Assembly: GCF_014397785.1 (NCBI RefSeq)
Contig: NZ_VZQQ01000064.1
Location: 1 to 33,218, forward strand
Direction: 5' to 3'
Length of the DNA: 33,218 bases
Source: Paraburkholderia podalyriae
GTDB lineage: Bacteria > Pseudomonadota > Gammaproteobacteria > Burkholderiales > Burkholderiaceae
How positions within the stretch are numbered: the stretch's first letter is position 1; each line of letters starts with the position of its first letter. The notes beneath the pieces were generated by a model, which saw nothing but the letters and a program-made list of their open reading frames with translations, ran no database searches and was not told the DNA's origin. A program made the position numbers and the translations under genes. Positions 7,270-15,751 of the stretch are shown one piece after another.

Positions 7270-7755
7270 ATGAATCTCATTACTGGTATCGAATCGACCG
7301 ATCTCTTCGGCGGCAACGTTCCCTCCCCCGTGCTACAGCTGATTGAGAGAACCCACGGCGGCAGCAATGACGATGTGGCCGCCGCGTTGTGGACTGCGGT
7401 CCTGTCGTACCCGCGCTGCCTGCCACCCTACTATCTGCTGTATAAGTTTCATGCGAACCGGGGTGAACTTGGCGAGGCCCAGGAGGTCGCGACCAAGGCT
7501 TTGGCGGTCGCCGCCCGGCAAGCGTCGCTCGACAGCGACTGGTGTGCGGTACAGCCGGGCGACACCGACTTCACCGTTCCTGGTCCGGGCCGCTTCTGGC
7601 TCTTCACACTGAAGGCGCTCGCGTTCTTCAGCGTGCGGCGCGGTGAGCGCGCCGTTGCACTGAAGCTGATCGCCAAGCTGCGCAGGCTGGACCCGATCGA
7701 TTGCATAGGCTTGGACGTCGTGGAAGCCTTGCTCGCACAGTCCGGGTCCCGATAG
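7270..7755 (+). CDS. uncharacterised 161-residue helical protein next to nif/fix genes
   Basis: I do not recognise a named family. The ATG at 7270 has a GGAG seven bases upstream, and the frame is intact (161 residues). The protein looks all-helical and TPR-like: an AALWTAVLSYPRCLPPYYLL segment, then a helix pair ending GELGEAQEVATKALAVAA, and a C-terminal helix pair with ALKLIAKLRRLDPID. There is no signal peptide or membrane segment. It follows the fixX remnant by 78 bases in the same direction, so it was probably the last gene of a nifV-nifW-fixABCX operon. Unlike its neighbours it carries no disabling change. A role in nitrogenase maturation or electron supply is a guess from position only. 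Confidence 0.75.
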   Translation: MNLITGIESTDLFGGNVPSPVLQLIERTHGGSNDDVAAALWTAVLSYPRCLPPYYLLYKFHANRGELGEAQEVATKALAVAARQASLDSDWCAVQPGDTDFTVPGPGRFWLFTLKALAFFSVRRGERAVALKLIAKLRRLDPIDCIGLDVVEALLAQSGSR

Positions 7756-7915
7756 TCGCCGCCGGAAGATCAACTGACAAATTGACAATATGTCCCCGGC
7801 AAGGCTATGGCAGACCTCCATTGCAGTTCATGGCGATCGTTTCAGTAGTCAAAGCCGACCTTCACCGCACACTTCGCGCGGGCGCGCACGCTGGGCTACC
7901 TAGACAGCCAGATCT
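7756..7915. other. short spacer with no recognisable gene
   Basis: The spacer lies between the convergent 161-residue gene and the nifQ tail. No terminator hairpin with a T-run and no coding signature is seen. Confidence 0.5.
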
Positions 7916-8113
7916 TCATTCTGGCCCGAAGCAATCCGCGAAATCGGCACAATCGCCGCAGTTTGAAGCCTTGCAGATAATCAACGCCTCGCGCTCGCAC
8001 ACGTGCTTGTAGAGGAATTTTTTCCACTTCATGCCGTGGACGTTTTTTTCAGCGAGCCGTGGAAACCGGTAGCCCAGCGGTGCAGACAATTCGGCGGACA
8101 TCCGATAAAGAGA
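7916..8113 (-). pseudogene. nifQ: nifQ C-terminal fragment
   Basis: NifQ donates molybdenum and sulfur for FeMo-cofactor synthesis through a cysteine-rich cluster site. The minus-strand frame reads RFPRLAEKNVHGMKWKKFLY and then CKASNCGDCADFADCFGPE. This includes the diagnostic C-x4-C-x2-C-x5-C motif and the normal NifQ end. Upstream (above 8113) the homology stops, although the frame remains open to an ATG at 8158, so the N-terminal two thirds are gone. It is convergent with the nif/fix remnants and lies behind nodD. It has no evident promoter of its own. A fragment this short is unlikely to function, although the cluster site itself is intact. Confidence 0.82.
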
Positions 8114-8249
8114 CTGCGTTGCAAGCAGGGGTTGCGTTGCAACCAGAAACGAAATCAAGGCAACAACCAGATTGACGCACGGCTTGCCGGTCGCGCCGAA
8201 CCTGCTCGATCAGGCGTTTGCCGTCACTGTGCCGAATCAGCCCGGGTGT

Positions 8250-8270
8250 GGCGATATACGTTATATCGCC
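8250..8270. repeat. perfect 9-bp inverted repeat with CGT centre
   Basis: GGCGATATA and TATATCGCC flank CGT. It sits about 60 bases beyond the nodD stop in a short non-coding stretch and resembles a dimeric operator. It does not match the FNR/FixK, NifA or NodD consensus. Confidence 0.55.
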
Positions 8271-8332
8271 GCAAAACCCTCGAAACCCCCACAAATCCAT
8301 GCCGCAAAAACCTTGCTGAAATATGCCATTTT

Positions 8333-9280
8333 CTAACTTGGGCGGATTGCTCTTCGCGTGGTCTTACGCGAAGGAACCATGCGTGACGCCTCCTGCAATA
8401 TTATGTCCCGCATCCAGTTGCTTGCCGGATCACTGTTGTGAAGGGCAGACCATTGGACGGCCTCGGTGAATGCGGGAAGTGGCAGCGGAAGTTCGACGAT
8501 CCGCAGAGGCATCGTTTTTTCGAATTCCTTGGCCAGCCTTAAGGGCATCGTCCCTATACGGTCAGTGTTTAATAGCATAGGCGGGATCATGCTAAAGCTC
8601 TGCACGATGACCTCGTCCCGTCTCTTGAGACCGTGCTCAAGAAAAAACCACTCCTCGATGGTGGGCCGCCGCGTACGCCCGAACCTGACCACAACGTGCC
8701 CCATCGACATGTATCTCTCAAATGTAAGCTGCCCTGATAGCTGCTTGTTCGTGCGGCAGCCTACGCACACGAGTGTCTCCTCGAACAGCTTCGCTTTAGG
8801 GTGCGCGCCCGACATGAACATTTCCGGCAAGATAAGAAAATCGGCTTCGCCGCGCCGAATAACCTCATCGGGGTCATCGGCAAGTGGCAGCAATTCGAAG
8901 CTGACGGCAGGAGCTTCCCGTGCAATACGCTCCACGATCTTTCGAAAAAATACGACTGCCATGAAATCGGAAAGGATGATCCTGAAGCAGCGATCCGATT
9001 TGGCCGGGTTGAAGACGTCTCGGGAAATAACGGAGAGCTGGATGTGCACCAGAGCCTCGCGGATTGGAGCAGCAAGCGCTTCTGCACGCGGTGTTGGGAC
9101 AAATTCCCGGCCCCTCATCGTAAATAGTTCATCGCAAAAATAGGCGCGTAGCCGGGCGACGGCCGCGCTCATGGCCGGCTGGCTCAGGTTGATGCTGCGT
9201 GCCGCCGCGGTGAGATTACGCTCGGCCATCAGAGCATCGAGCGCGACGAGGAGATTTAGATCGAGGCCCTTGAAACGCAT
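8333..9280 (-). CDS. nodD: NodD, LysR-family nodulation regulator
   Basis: NodD binds nod boxes and, with a plant flavonoid, activates nod operons. The protein is 315 residues, the normal length. It begins MRFKGLDLNLLVALDALMAE, the usual NodD N-terminus, and has the helix-turn-helix at about residues 22-45 (LTAAARSINLSQPAMSAAVA). The ligand domain includes FRIILSDFMAVVFFRK and ADFLILPEMFMSG, typical of NodD proteins. The start codon lies about 12 bases from nod box 2, so nodD and the nolO operon are divergent and NodD may repress its own transcription. The gene seems intact. It is the only complete regulator of the symbiosis part of the window. Confidence 0.96.
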   Translation of the reverse strand: MRFKGLDLNLLVALDALMAERNLTAAARSINLSQPAMSAAVARLRAYFCDELFTMRGREFVPTPRAEALAAPIREALVHIQLSVISRDVFNPAKSDRCFRIILSDFMAVVFFRKIVERIAREAPAVSFELLPLADDPDEVIRRGEADFLILPEMFMSGAHPKAKLFEETLVCVGCRTNKQLSGQLTFERYMSMGHVVVRFGRTRRPTIEEWFFLEHGLKRRDEVIVQSFSMIPPMLLNTDRIGTMPLRLAKEFEKTMPLRIVELPLPLPAFTEAVQWSALHNSDPASNWMRDIILQEASRMVPSRKTTRRAIRPS

Positions 9281-9291
9281 GATCCCAAGTT

Positions 9292-9339
9292 ATCCATAAT
9301 GTAGATGTGTTCCATCAAAACAATCGATTTTACGAATTG
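9292..9339 (+). promoter_or_regulatory. nod box 2, promoter of nolO-nodS-nodU
   Basis: The sequence begins ATCCATAATGTAGATG and continues ATCAAAACAATCGATTTTAC. Both NodD motifs (ATC-N9-GAT) are intact. It is placed between divergent nodD and the nolO operon, though the nolO start is about 460 bases downstream. Confidence 0.92.
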
Positions 9340-9423
9340 TACGGCATGAAGGATAGTGTTCCTTGGTAGATCCATTTCAATTTCGCAAACCTGCTGCCGC
9401 CTTTGTGGTGCCGGGGTAGCGGA

Positions 9424-9499
9424 TGAAGTGTGTCGTAGAACTGAGCGAAGCCGAGGAAATGACGTTGCAGCAGTTGACGATCAATGACATGCATCGGGA
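9424..9499 (+). pseudogene. IS630-family transposase, N-terminal scrap in the nolO leader
   Basis: The frame reads KCVVELSEAEEMTLQQLTIN, the same IS630 N-terminus as in copy 1. Only about 25 codons remain before the sequence changes. It lies within the predicted nolO leader transcript. Confidence 0.6.
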
Positions 9500-9722
9500 G
9501 CCTCCTCGCGAACCCGCCGCATGTTTGGCAACGATTGGGGGTTTCCTCGGGGGTTCCAGCGCTTCAGCTTTCTGGTCGCGCCATCCTTCAGCGCCAAGAA
9601 ACGCGACCCTGGACCAAACGGTACAGAATTTTCATGAATTGCGGCGCCATTTTGCAGACGGACCCTACGCGAGATTCTTTGGGGCTGGTGACGTCTGACC
9701 GGTGTTCGCAGCGGCGAGCGAT
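9500..9722 (+). other. unrecognised part of the nolO leader
   Basis: No recognisable gene is seen between the IS630 scrap and the leader hairpins. The frame starting at 9423 stays open to 9698, but past the IS630 codons it resembles nothing known. Confidence 0.4.
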
Positions 9723-9780
9723 ACCCCACCTTACTTATGTGGTAGGGGTTCGAGTCTTGCCAATAGGGGCTTCCTACCAC
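9723..9780 (+). promoter_or_regulatory. two overlapping, mutually exclusive hairpins in the nolO leader
   Basis: ACCCCACC (9723-9730) can pair with GGTAGGGGT (9741-9749, one bulged A). GTGGTAGG (9739-9746) can instead pair perfectly with CCTACCAC (9773-9780). Both use 9741-9746, so only one can form. The second ends four bases before the AAGGAG ribosome binding site. The pairing is seen in the sequence; a regulatory role is inferred. Confidence 0.4.
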
Positions 9781-9784
9781 GATG

Positions 9785-9790
9785 AAGGAG
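9785..9790 (+). promoter_or_regulatory. nolO ribosome binding site
   Basis: AAGGAG lies six bases before the ATG at 9797. It identifies that ATG, not the one at 9782, as the start. Confidence 0.7.
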
Positions 9791-9796
9791 AGAGAC

Positions 9797-11809
9797 ATGC
9801 TGTGCTTAGGAGTGAGCGGCGGGCTGGACAAAGTTCATGAAAATCCACTCGAACTGCCGAACACATTTCTGCACGACGGCGCTGCGGTGCTTGTCCGGGA
9901 CGGACGCGTAATAGCGGCCGTCGAAGAGGAGCGCCTCAACCGGATCAAGCACTCTAACAAGTTCCCGAGCAGTTCAATTCAATACTGCCTCGCATCCGCA
10001 GGGATTCAGCTCAGCGATATCGACCGCATCGCGTTTTACGCTACCGAGGCCTATTGCAACGTCATGCTCGAACGCCTGTTCCTGTCCCAGCCGAACATCT
10101 CCATTCCGGTGGATGCCAAGCTGTTTCTGCGTAACTTACTAATGCAGGAATTCGGTACCGAGGTCGATCCTTCGCGAGTCTCATTCGTGAGTCACCATCT
10201 GGCGCATGCCGTGAGCGCGTTTGCGATGTCTGGATTCGAGGAAAGTCTGATCCTCGCGGTCGATGGCGGCGGTGATTTCCTCTCGGGACTCTTGGCGCTC
10301 GGATCTGGAACCGAAATTACGCAACTCGCGACTTTCGCAGAGCATAATTCTCTAGGGCTGTTTTATCTCGAAACAATCCGGTATCTCGGTTACGGCTTGT
10401 TCGACGAATACAAGGTCATGGGGCTTGCCCCTTATGGGGATCCCGCTCCCTATCGCGGGCTCTTCGAGCAATTCTATCAACTCTCCGCCAACGGTGAGTA
10501 CCGCGTCTATCTGGATCGCATCGGTCCGACGTTGCTCCGCAGCATCCAGGTCCGGCGAAAGGGAATGCCATTCACACAGCAGCATCGAGATGTGGGTGCT
10601 TCATTGCAGGAAGCGCTGGAGCGGATCGTGTTTCACATTCTCTGCCATCATCGCGAGGTCACCGGTATGAAGCGGCTGTGTATAGCCGGAGGAGTAGCTC
10701 ATAACTGCACCATGAACGGTAAGCTGCTGTATTCGGGACTTTTCGAAGACATCTTCGTGCAGCCCGCAGCGCACGATGCCGGTTGCGCATTAGGCGCTGC
10801 CCTTATGGTGTCAAACGATTTCGGTCGGCCCCCGCCGCGTGAGCGATTGCAGGACGTTTATTGGGGGCCCGATATTGGGAGCGATCTAGTCGTGGAGCAA
10901 GAATTAAATGCGTGGGCCGGACACCTCGACGTTGAACGCAGTGATGACGTGGCAGGCAGAGCAGCCGACTGGATGGCCAATGGCGCCGTGATCGGCTGGG
11001 TGCAGGGTCGTTCGGAGTTCGGGCCACGCGCGCTTGGCAACCGCAGCATTCTTGCCGATCCCAGGCCGGCCGCAAACAAGGACCGGATCAACGCCATGGT
11101 CAAGAAGCGCGAGGGTTACCGACCGTTCGCGCCATCAGTGCTCGAGGACGATGCGCGCGAATTTTTTGACCTCCCAGAGGGCACCCGCGAATTCCCCTTT
11201 ATGAATTTTGTAGTTCGCGTGCGCGACTCCAAGCGTGCCTTGCTCGGCGCCATCACGCACATTGACGGTACAGCGCGGCTGCAAACAGTATCGCGCAAGA
11301 CCAATCCCGCCTACTGGGAGGTTATTAATGCGTTCAAGAAGCGGACAGGAATCCCAATTCTGCTCAATACTTCATTTAATAACAACGCTGAGCCGATCGT
11401 AGATTCGGTTGCCGACGCGATTGCCACATTTCTGACGACAGAGCTGGATGGACTTGTGGTCGGGCCGTTCCTCGTCAAAAAGCGGCCCGCAACGCAGGAA
11501 CATTGGACTGCGCTCGCGGTTTCACTGCCGCCCTATGCATCGCTCTATCGAGTCCGCGCTCACACAGCGCGGGATCGTCAGGAGACGGTGTGCGAAATTC
11601 GCACCGGCGGCTCCAACTGTGACAGTGTGCGTATTTCACATGAGTTGTTCGATCTGCTGATGCGGATCGAAGGCGAAGCCGTGCTCGGACATCTTCTCGA
11701 TACGATTACGCCTGAGCAGACTCGACGTGAAGCCCTCGTCAAGGAGCTGCGCGGATTGTGGGAACAGCGTCGGGTTCGGCTACATCCCTCACGGGCATTG
11801 TCACGGTAA
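9797..11809 (+). CDS. nolO: NolO, Nod factor carbamoyltransferase
   Basis: NolO transfers a carbamoyl group to the non-reducing end of the Nod factor; it is related to NodU and to the antibiotic carbamoyltransferase TobZ. The protein is 670 residues, the size expected for NolO and about 100 longer than NodU, the excess lying at the C-terminus. It begins MLCLGVSGG and has the N-terminal HDGAAVLVRDG loop, SHHLAHAVSAF (metal histidines), LAVDGGGD, the AHDAGCALGAA and FGPRALGNRSILADPR nucleotide-site motifs, and the C-terminal LLNTSFN region. The ribosome binding site sets the start at 9797. It is the first gene after nod box 2. The position of the carbamoyl group (3-O in characterised NolO) is family knowledge. 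Confidence 0.9.
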   Translation: MLCLGVSGGLDKVHENPLELPNTFLHDGAAVLVRDGRVIAAVEEERLNRIKHSNKFPSSSIQYCLASAGIQLSDIDRIAFYATEAYCNVMLERLFLSQPNISIPVDAKLFLRNLLMQEFGTEVDPSRVSFVSHHLAHAVSAFAMSGFEESLILAVDGGGDFLSGLLALGSGTEITQLATFAEHNSLGLFYLETIRYLGYGLFDEYKVMGLAPYGDPAPYRGLFEQFYQLSANGEYRVYLDRIGPTLLRSIQVRRKGMPFTQQHRDVGASLQEALERIVFHILCHHREVTGMKRLCIAGGVAHNCTMNGKLLYSGLFEDIFVQPAAHDAGCALGAALMVSNDFGRPPPRERLQDVYWGPDIGSDLVVEQELNAWAGHLDVERSDDVAGRAADWMANGAVIGWVQGRSEFGPRALGNRSILADPRPAANKDRINAMVKKREGYRPFAPSVLEDDAREFFDLPEGTREFPFMNFVVRVRDSKRALLGAITHIDGTARLQTVSRKTNPAYWEVINAFKKRTGIPILLNTSFNNNAEPIVDSVADAIATFLTTELDGLVVGPFLVKKRPATQEHWTALAVSLPPYASLYRVRAHTARDRQETVCEIRTGGSNCDSVRISHELFDLLMRIEGEAVLGHLLDTITPEQTRREALVKELRGLWEQRRVRLHPSRALSR

Positions 11810-11854
11810 CGACGCCCTTCCAATGAGTGGCTGAAGATCTGAAACTAGGTAACA

Positions 11855-11874
11855 GCGCTCGCGAGCTATTTTTC
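11855..11874 (+). terminator. possible weak terminator after nolO
   Basis: The palindrome GCTCGCGAGC is followed by TATTTTT. The stem is short with almost no loop, so any termination would be partial; nodS and nodU lie downstream in the same direction. Confidence 0.25.
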
Positions 11875-12001
11875 TAGAACGTTAAACAATAGCGTTTGGC
11901 CGCCGTGCAGTTCTTGTACCAACACGCCGGTGTCCAACGGAGCACCAGTCCCGGCCCAAGGTCCGGACACTTGCAGCGGCGCACCACAAAGGTAGGCGGA
12001 A

Positions 12002-12631
12002 TTGACACATCAAACGAACTTCGAATTGCTGCGTCGGGAATTGGACGCAGACGATCCATGGCGGCTCGATGGCAATCCCTTTGAGCACGAGCGCCACAGG
12101 CAAATGCTTCGGATGGCACTTTCGCAGGGATCCGTCACAAATGCGCTCGAAGTCGGATGCGCAGGCGGAGCCTTCACGGAAAAATTGGCACCGCACTGCC
12201 AACGGCTCACCGTGATCGATATCGTGCCACGCGCAATTGCCAGGACACGCGAACGGATGATGGACCCACCACACATCAATTGGATCGTCTCCGATGTCCA
12301 GCATTTTTCGACTGAGCAACAGTTCGATCTGATCGTGGTGGCGGAGGTTCTCTATTACCTCGACGGCAGCGCCGAGGTGCGCGCCGCTGTCCGCAATTTA
12401 GCACGGATGCTTGCGCCCGGTGGACAGCTGGTTTTCGGATCGGCACATGACGCCAATTGCCGGCGATGGGGCCACATTGCCGGAGCCGAGACGGTCATAG
12501 CCATCCTGGAAGAAGAGCTGGTTGAAATCGATCGTTTGAGGTGCGTCGGGCAGTCGTTGAATGAAGACTGTCTGCTCGCCCGTTTTCGGAACGCGGCTTC
12601 GCCTTCGTGTGGACCAACTTACCAGCGTTAG
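12002..12631 (+). CDS. nodS: NodS, Nod factor N-methyltransferase
   Basis: NodS uses S-adenosylmethionine to N-methylate the de-N-acetylated non-reducing sugar of the Nod factor before NodA acylates it. The 209-residue protein is normal length and collinear with NodS: TNFELLRRELDADDPWRLDG at the N-terminus, the SAM-binding motif ALEVGCAGGAFTEKLAPH at about residues 48-65, VAEVLYYL, and MLAPGGQLVFGSAHDANCRR. The start appears to be TTG at 12002, with a purine-rich AGGCGGA just upstream; no in-frame ATG gives a full N-terminus. It is separated from nolO by 192 bases with no recognisable gene and from nodU by 13 bases. It appears intact. Confidence 0.94.
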   Translation: MTHQTNFELLRRELDADDPWRLDGNPFEHERHRQMLRMALSQGSVTNALEVGCAGGAFTEKLAPHCQRLTVIDIVPRAIARTRERMMDPPHINWIVSDVQHFSTEQQFDLIVVAEVLYYLDGSAEVRAAVRNLARMLAPGGQLVFGSAHDANCRRWGHIAGAETVIAILEEELVEIDRLRCVGQSLNEDCLLARFRNAASPSCGPTYQR

Positions 12632-12644
12632 GCAGGGAGATATT

Positions 12645-14366
12645 ATGCGCATCTGTGGGATAAAACTGACGCACGACGGAGCGATCGCCCTTGTCGAGGA
12701 TGGAAAACTGGTTTTTTGCGTGGAGCAGGAAAAGCGAGACAACAATCCGCGGTATCAGGCGATCGACGACCTCGACGCGATCGCGATCGCATTGGCCGAG
12801 CATGGTTTCGGTGTGCACGATATCGACCAGTTTGTCATCGACGGCTGGGACGGAGTAGTCGAGTCGCAGTTTCGCGTCCTCAGTGGGTCGATTCCCGTCA
12901 GCCTGAAAGGGGCTCCTTATGCCGAGCGCCGAGCCGATGATCTTCTCGCTTCGCTCGACGGCTCCGGACTGCTTGTCGGCGGCCAGTCCTTTCCTTATAA
13001 AAGCTATCCTCACGTGTCAGGCCATGTGGCCTCCGCGTATTGCACCAGTCCCTTTGCCCAAAGCGGGCAACCTGCATTCTGTTTGGTGTGGGATGGTGGC
13101 ATCGTCCCACGCCTCTATCATGTAGAACGCCACCACGCCCGCCATGTTGACTGCCTGTTCCCCGTGATAGGTCACATCTACGCTGCGGCGGGTCATCACT
13201 TTGGTCCTTATAAGAAGCCGGGCGGCGCCCGGTGGGATCTGGGTGTGGCCGGCAAGCTGATGGCTTACATCGCGCTGGGCTCCGTTGACGAAGATATCGT
13301 TGAGGTATTTCGCGGGCTTTATCAGGCACGCTTTGCTGGCGACACGGAGTGTGCGCAAGCTTATCGCGAGAACATCCACAGCGCGGACGCGTCACTAGCA
13401 GCTGTAGGAGAGTTCTTCGAAGCAAGCGCGCTGCGACTAGAAGCCAGGCCGCCCGAAGACGTACTCGCCTCGTTCCATGTATTCCTCGAGCGTCTTCTCG
13501 TTCATGAAATGGGTATCGCGCTGCAGCGCCATTCGATTGCGGGCCCGAAAAATTTGTGCATCGCTGGCGGATGCGGACTCAATATCAAATGGAACAGCGC
13601 CCTGCGCGCGAGCGGTTTGTTCGACGCAATCTGGGTGCCGCCGTTTCCCAACGATAGCGGGTCTGCGATTGGCGCCGCTTGTTGCGCGCTCGCAGCTGAG
13701 CAGGGCTTCGTGCCGCTGGAGTGGTCGGTATATAGCGGACCGGCCTTAAAAGGTTGCCAAGTACCGCCCGGATGGACGGCGTCTACTTGCTCCATTGCAG
13801 AACTCGCCGGCATACTCGCCAGTAGCAAGCCCGTCATTTTCCTTGCCGGCCGGGCCGAGCTCGGACCACGAGCATTGGGGGGCAGAAGCATTCTGGCCGC
13901 CGCGACTTTGCCCACAATGAAGGATCATCTCAACGACATCAAGTTTCGAGAGCACTTCCGTCCCGTGGCGCCAATTTGCCTTGAGGATCGTGCGCCGACC
14001 ATTTTTAGCCCGGGGAGCCCTGATCCCTATATGTTGTTCGATCATCAGACGCGCGCGGAATGGCGAGAAAAAATCCCTGCCGTCGTGCATCTCGACGGAT
14101 CTGCCCGATTGCAGACCATTTCAAGAACTTCCGAGCATCCGGTGGCGCAACTTCTGGTCGAATATGAAAAGCTGACCGGTATTCCGTTGCTCTGCAACAC
14201 GAGCGCCAACTATCACGGACGAGGTTTCTTCCCGGACCCTGCTTCAGCCTGTGCGTGGGGACGCGTCGAACGTGTGTGGTGCGATGGTTTGTTACTGACC
14301 AAGACTGGTCTGTCGCCGTCAGTCGACGAAACACTTTTCGCTACGTCGCCGTTCGAAGATTGCTGA
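12645..14366 (+). CDS. nodU: NodU, Nod factor 6-O-carbamoyltransferase
   Basis: NodU carbamoylates the non-reducing terminal residue of the Nod factor, using carbamoyl phosphate and ATP. It is 573 residues from the ATG at 12645, which has GGGAG upstream and matches the usual NodU start MRICGIKLTHDGAIALVEDG. Family motifs are present: YPHVSGHVASAY (metal histidines), LVWDGG, CIAGGCGLNIKWNS, PFPNDSGSAIGAACCALAAE, and ELGPRALGGRSILA. The in-frame ATG at 12561 lies inside nodS and is not favoured. It follows nodS by 13 bases, so the two are probably cotranscribed. No disabling change is seen. Confidence 0.95.
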   Translation: MRICGIKLTHDGAIALVEDGKLVFCVEQEKRDNNPRYQAIDDLDAIAIALAEHGFGVHDIDQFVIDGWDGVVESQFRVLSGSIPVSLKGAPYAERRADDLLASLDGSGLLVGGQSFPYKSYPHVSGHVASAYCTSPFAQSGQPAFCLVWDGGIVPRLYHVERHHARHVDCLFPVIGHIYAAAGHHFGPYKKPGGARWDLGVAGKLMAYIALGSVDEDIVEVFRGLYQARFAGDTECAQAYRENIHSADASLAAVGEFFEASALRLEARPPEDVLASFHVFLERLLVHEMGIALQRHSIAGPKNLCIAGGCGLNIKWNSALRASGLFDAIWVPPFPNDSGSAIGAACCALAAEQGFVPLEWSVYSGPALKGCQVPPGWTASTCSIAELAGILASSKPVIFLAGRAELGPRALGGRSILAAATLPTMKDHLNDIKFREHFRPVAPICLEDRAPTIFSPGSPDPYMLFDHQTRAEWREKIPAVVHLDGSARLQTISRTSEHPVAQLLVEYEKLTGIPLLCNTSANYHGRGFFPDPASACAWGRVERVWCDGLLLTKTGLSPSVDETLFATSPFEDC

Positions 14367-14543
14367 CTTTGCAGCTCAGTGGTCAGTACGACGCGGTCAA
14401 TTGTCCCGGCAGCTCGCTCTATCGCTACGGTCCGAAGACGATCAGCAGGCCGCCCTTGGCTCGATTTTCGCAAGCACTTATCCCGGGCGGAGGTTGCTCA
14501 TCGACCCACGAAACCTCGATGCCATCTTCTGAAATTTTCAAGG
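14367..14543. other. short stretch between nodU and the IS3 element
   Basis: On the minus strand there is an open frame ending ISEDGIEVSWVDEQPPPG and then GGLLIVFGP, followed by a stop at 14425. It could be the tail of a protein cut by the IS element. I do not recognise the family. Confidence 0.3.
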
Positions 14544-14556
14544 TAGTTGTCGCCTC
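14544..14556 (+). repeat. IS3 element terminal inverted repeat, left
   Basis: TAGTTGTCGCCTC is the exact complement of the right end. Confidence 0.75.
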
Positions 14557-14589
14557 AACGTTTGAGTTCAGACGGCCTTTCTCTCCTGG

Positions 14590-15223
14590 TGATCGCGCTG
14601 CGGAGTGCCTGGCAGGTTGTGAGTTCGATCCGGGTTCAGATGCACCGCACTTACGCGCTGCCCGTTGCGCGTGCGGCCTTTTCATCGCAGCGGATTGCGT
14701 TGCCGGGCAGTCTTGTAGAGCACCATGCGCCGATCCAGAATGTCCTGATCAAGGTTGGCATGACGCTGCGGCGGCGTCACGAACTGGATCGCGCTGTGAC
14801 GATGTTCGTCGTTGTACCCGCACACCAGTGCGCCCACCCAGCTGCGCGCGGCGAACGGGTATCGAACGCCTTGCGGGTAAGCGGGCCGGTACTTCATGGG
14901 CTTGAACAGCGACTCGGAACAGGGGTTGTCGTTGCTCACGCCCGGGCGACTCAACGACGGCATGACACCCAGCGCCTGGAGTGTGGCGAGCATCGCCGCG
15001 CCTTTCATCGGGCCGCCGTTATCCGAATGCAGAATCACCCGGTCAGGCTGTATCGCTTCACGCGGGCAGAGGTGCGCCCGTCCACCGCGTCAGGTTTGCC
15101 GCGTTGCCAGCGCTGAACTGTCCGGGCACTACTAAGCCCCAGATTGTTGCACGCGTCTGCCTCGCGAGCCCCGGTCAGGGTCGCCTCGCTGATCAATGCC
15201 CTGCGCTCTTCAGGAGTCGTCAT
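14590..15223 (-). pseudogene. IS3-family transposase orfB, disrupted
   Basis: The fragment reads MTTPEERRALISEATLTGAR near 15223 (helix-turn-helix start of orfB) and, from 15038, ILHSDNGGPMKGAAML, GVSNDNPCSESLFK and YNDEHRHSAIQFVTP, the DDE integrase core of IS3 transposases. The middle of the protein between these segments is deleted. After QRNPLR a TGA replaces the expected tryptophan codon, while the frame carries on with recognisable C-terminal residues (HLNPDR). It lies inside the 14544-15764 element. Confidence 0.85.
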
Positions 15224-15439
15224 TCGGCCTCGCCCTCGAACAGCCCACGGTACTTTATTTGCAGCACCAGTATCGCTGCGGCTTCAGCCAGCGCCTTCTC
15301 CTTGATTCAGCTCACGCTGAAGCTGACATTTGCCTGCGTCAGATCCCGTACTTCCTGGGCGCTTCCGCGCCGGCTACCGGCGGCGCCGCCAGTGCCAAAG
15401 ATCCGCTCGCCACTGCGCGAGAAGATGCGCAAACAGCCC

Positions 15440-15745
15440 GCGCTCACGACACCAGCCGTTCAACGCTTCGTCGACCAACCCGTGGTTCTCCTGCAAGGCC
15501 ATCAGCCGTTACTCCAGCGACCAGTCATCCGGACGCTTTGCATGCCCCGAGCCCGAGCTCCGGTTCGCGGCGACTGCACCTCCCATCCGTTTCGTCAATG
15601 TCAAAACGTTCACGTTCAATTCGTCCGCTACGGTTCCAACCGTTCGGTTGCCCCGCTGCAGGACCTTCGAGAGCGCCTGCTCCCTGAACTCGACGGAATA
15701 CGTCTATTTCGCCTTCAACTTGCACCTCACTCTTCTTGATAAAGA
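15440..15745 (-). pseudogene. IS3-family orfA, disrupted
   Basis: Combining minus-strand frames gives SVEFREQALSKVLQRGNRTV and ADELNVNVLTL, the N-terminal helix-turn-helix of an IS3-family orfA. Frameshifts and stops break it up. It is upstream of orfB on the same strand, as expected. Confidence 0.65.
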
Positions 15746-15751
15746 AATTCA

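Larger units (their letters stand above)
9261..9499. repeat. Copy 2 of the nodD-start / nod-box / IS630 repeat
   Basis: This is the partner of 1583-1820. Here the left side continues into complete nodD, so this is likely the parental arrangement. The IS630 fragment is shorter, and homology between the copies ends at GCATCGGGA. Beyond that point the two leaders are unrelated. Confidence 0.9.

Noticed and set aside
8218..8235. Minus-strand sigma-54-like element upstream of the nifQ tail
   Set aside because: GG and GC spacing is right, but the flanking bases read CGGCAC and CGGC rather than TGGCAC and TTGC, so it is too weak.
9739..9764. tRNA-like T-arm (GGGGTTCGAGTC) before nolO
   Set aside because: The T-stem does not pair on the 3' side and no acceptor or anticodon arm is present; the hairpin reading is better.
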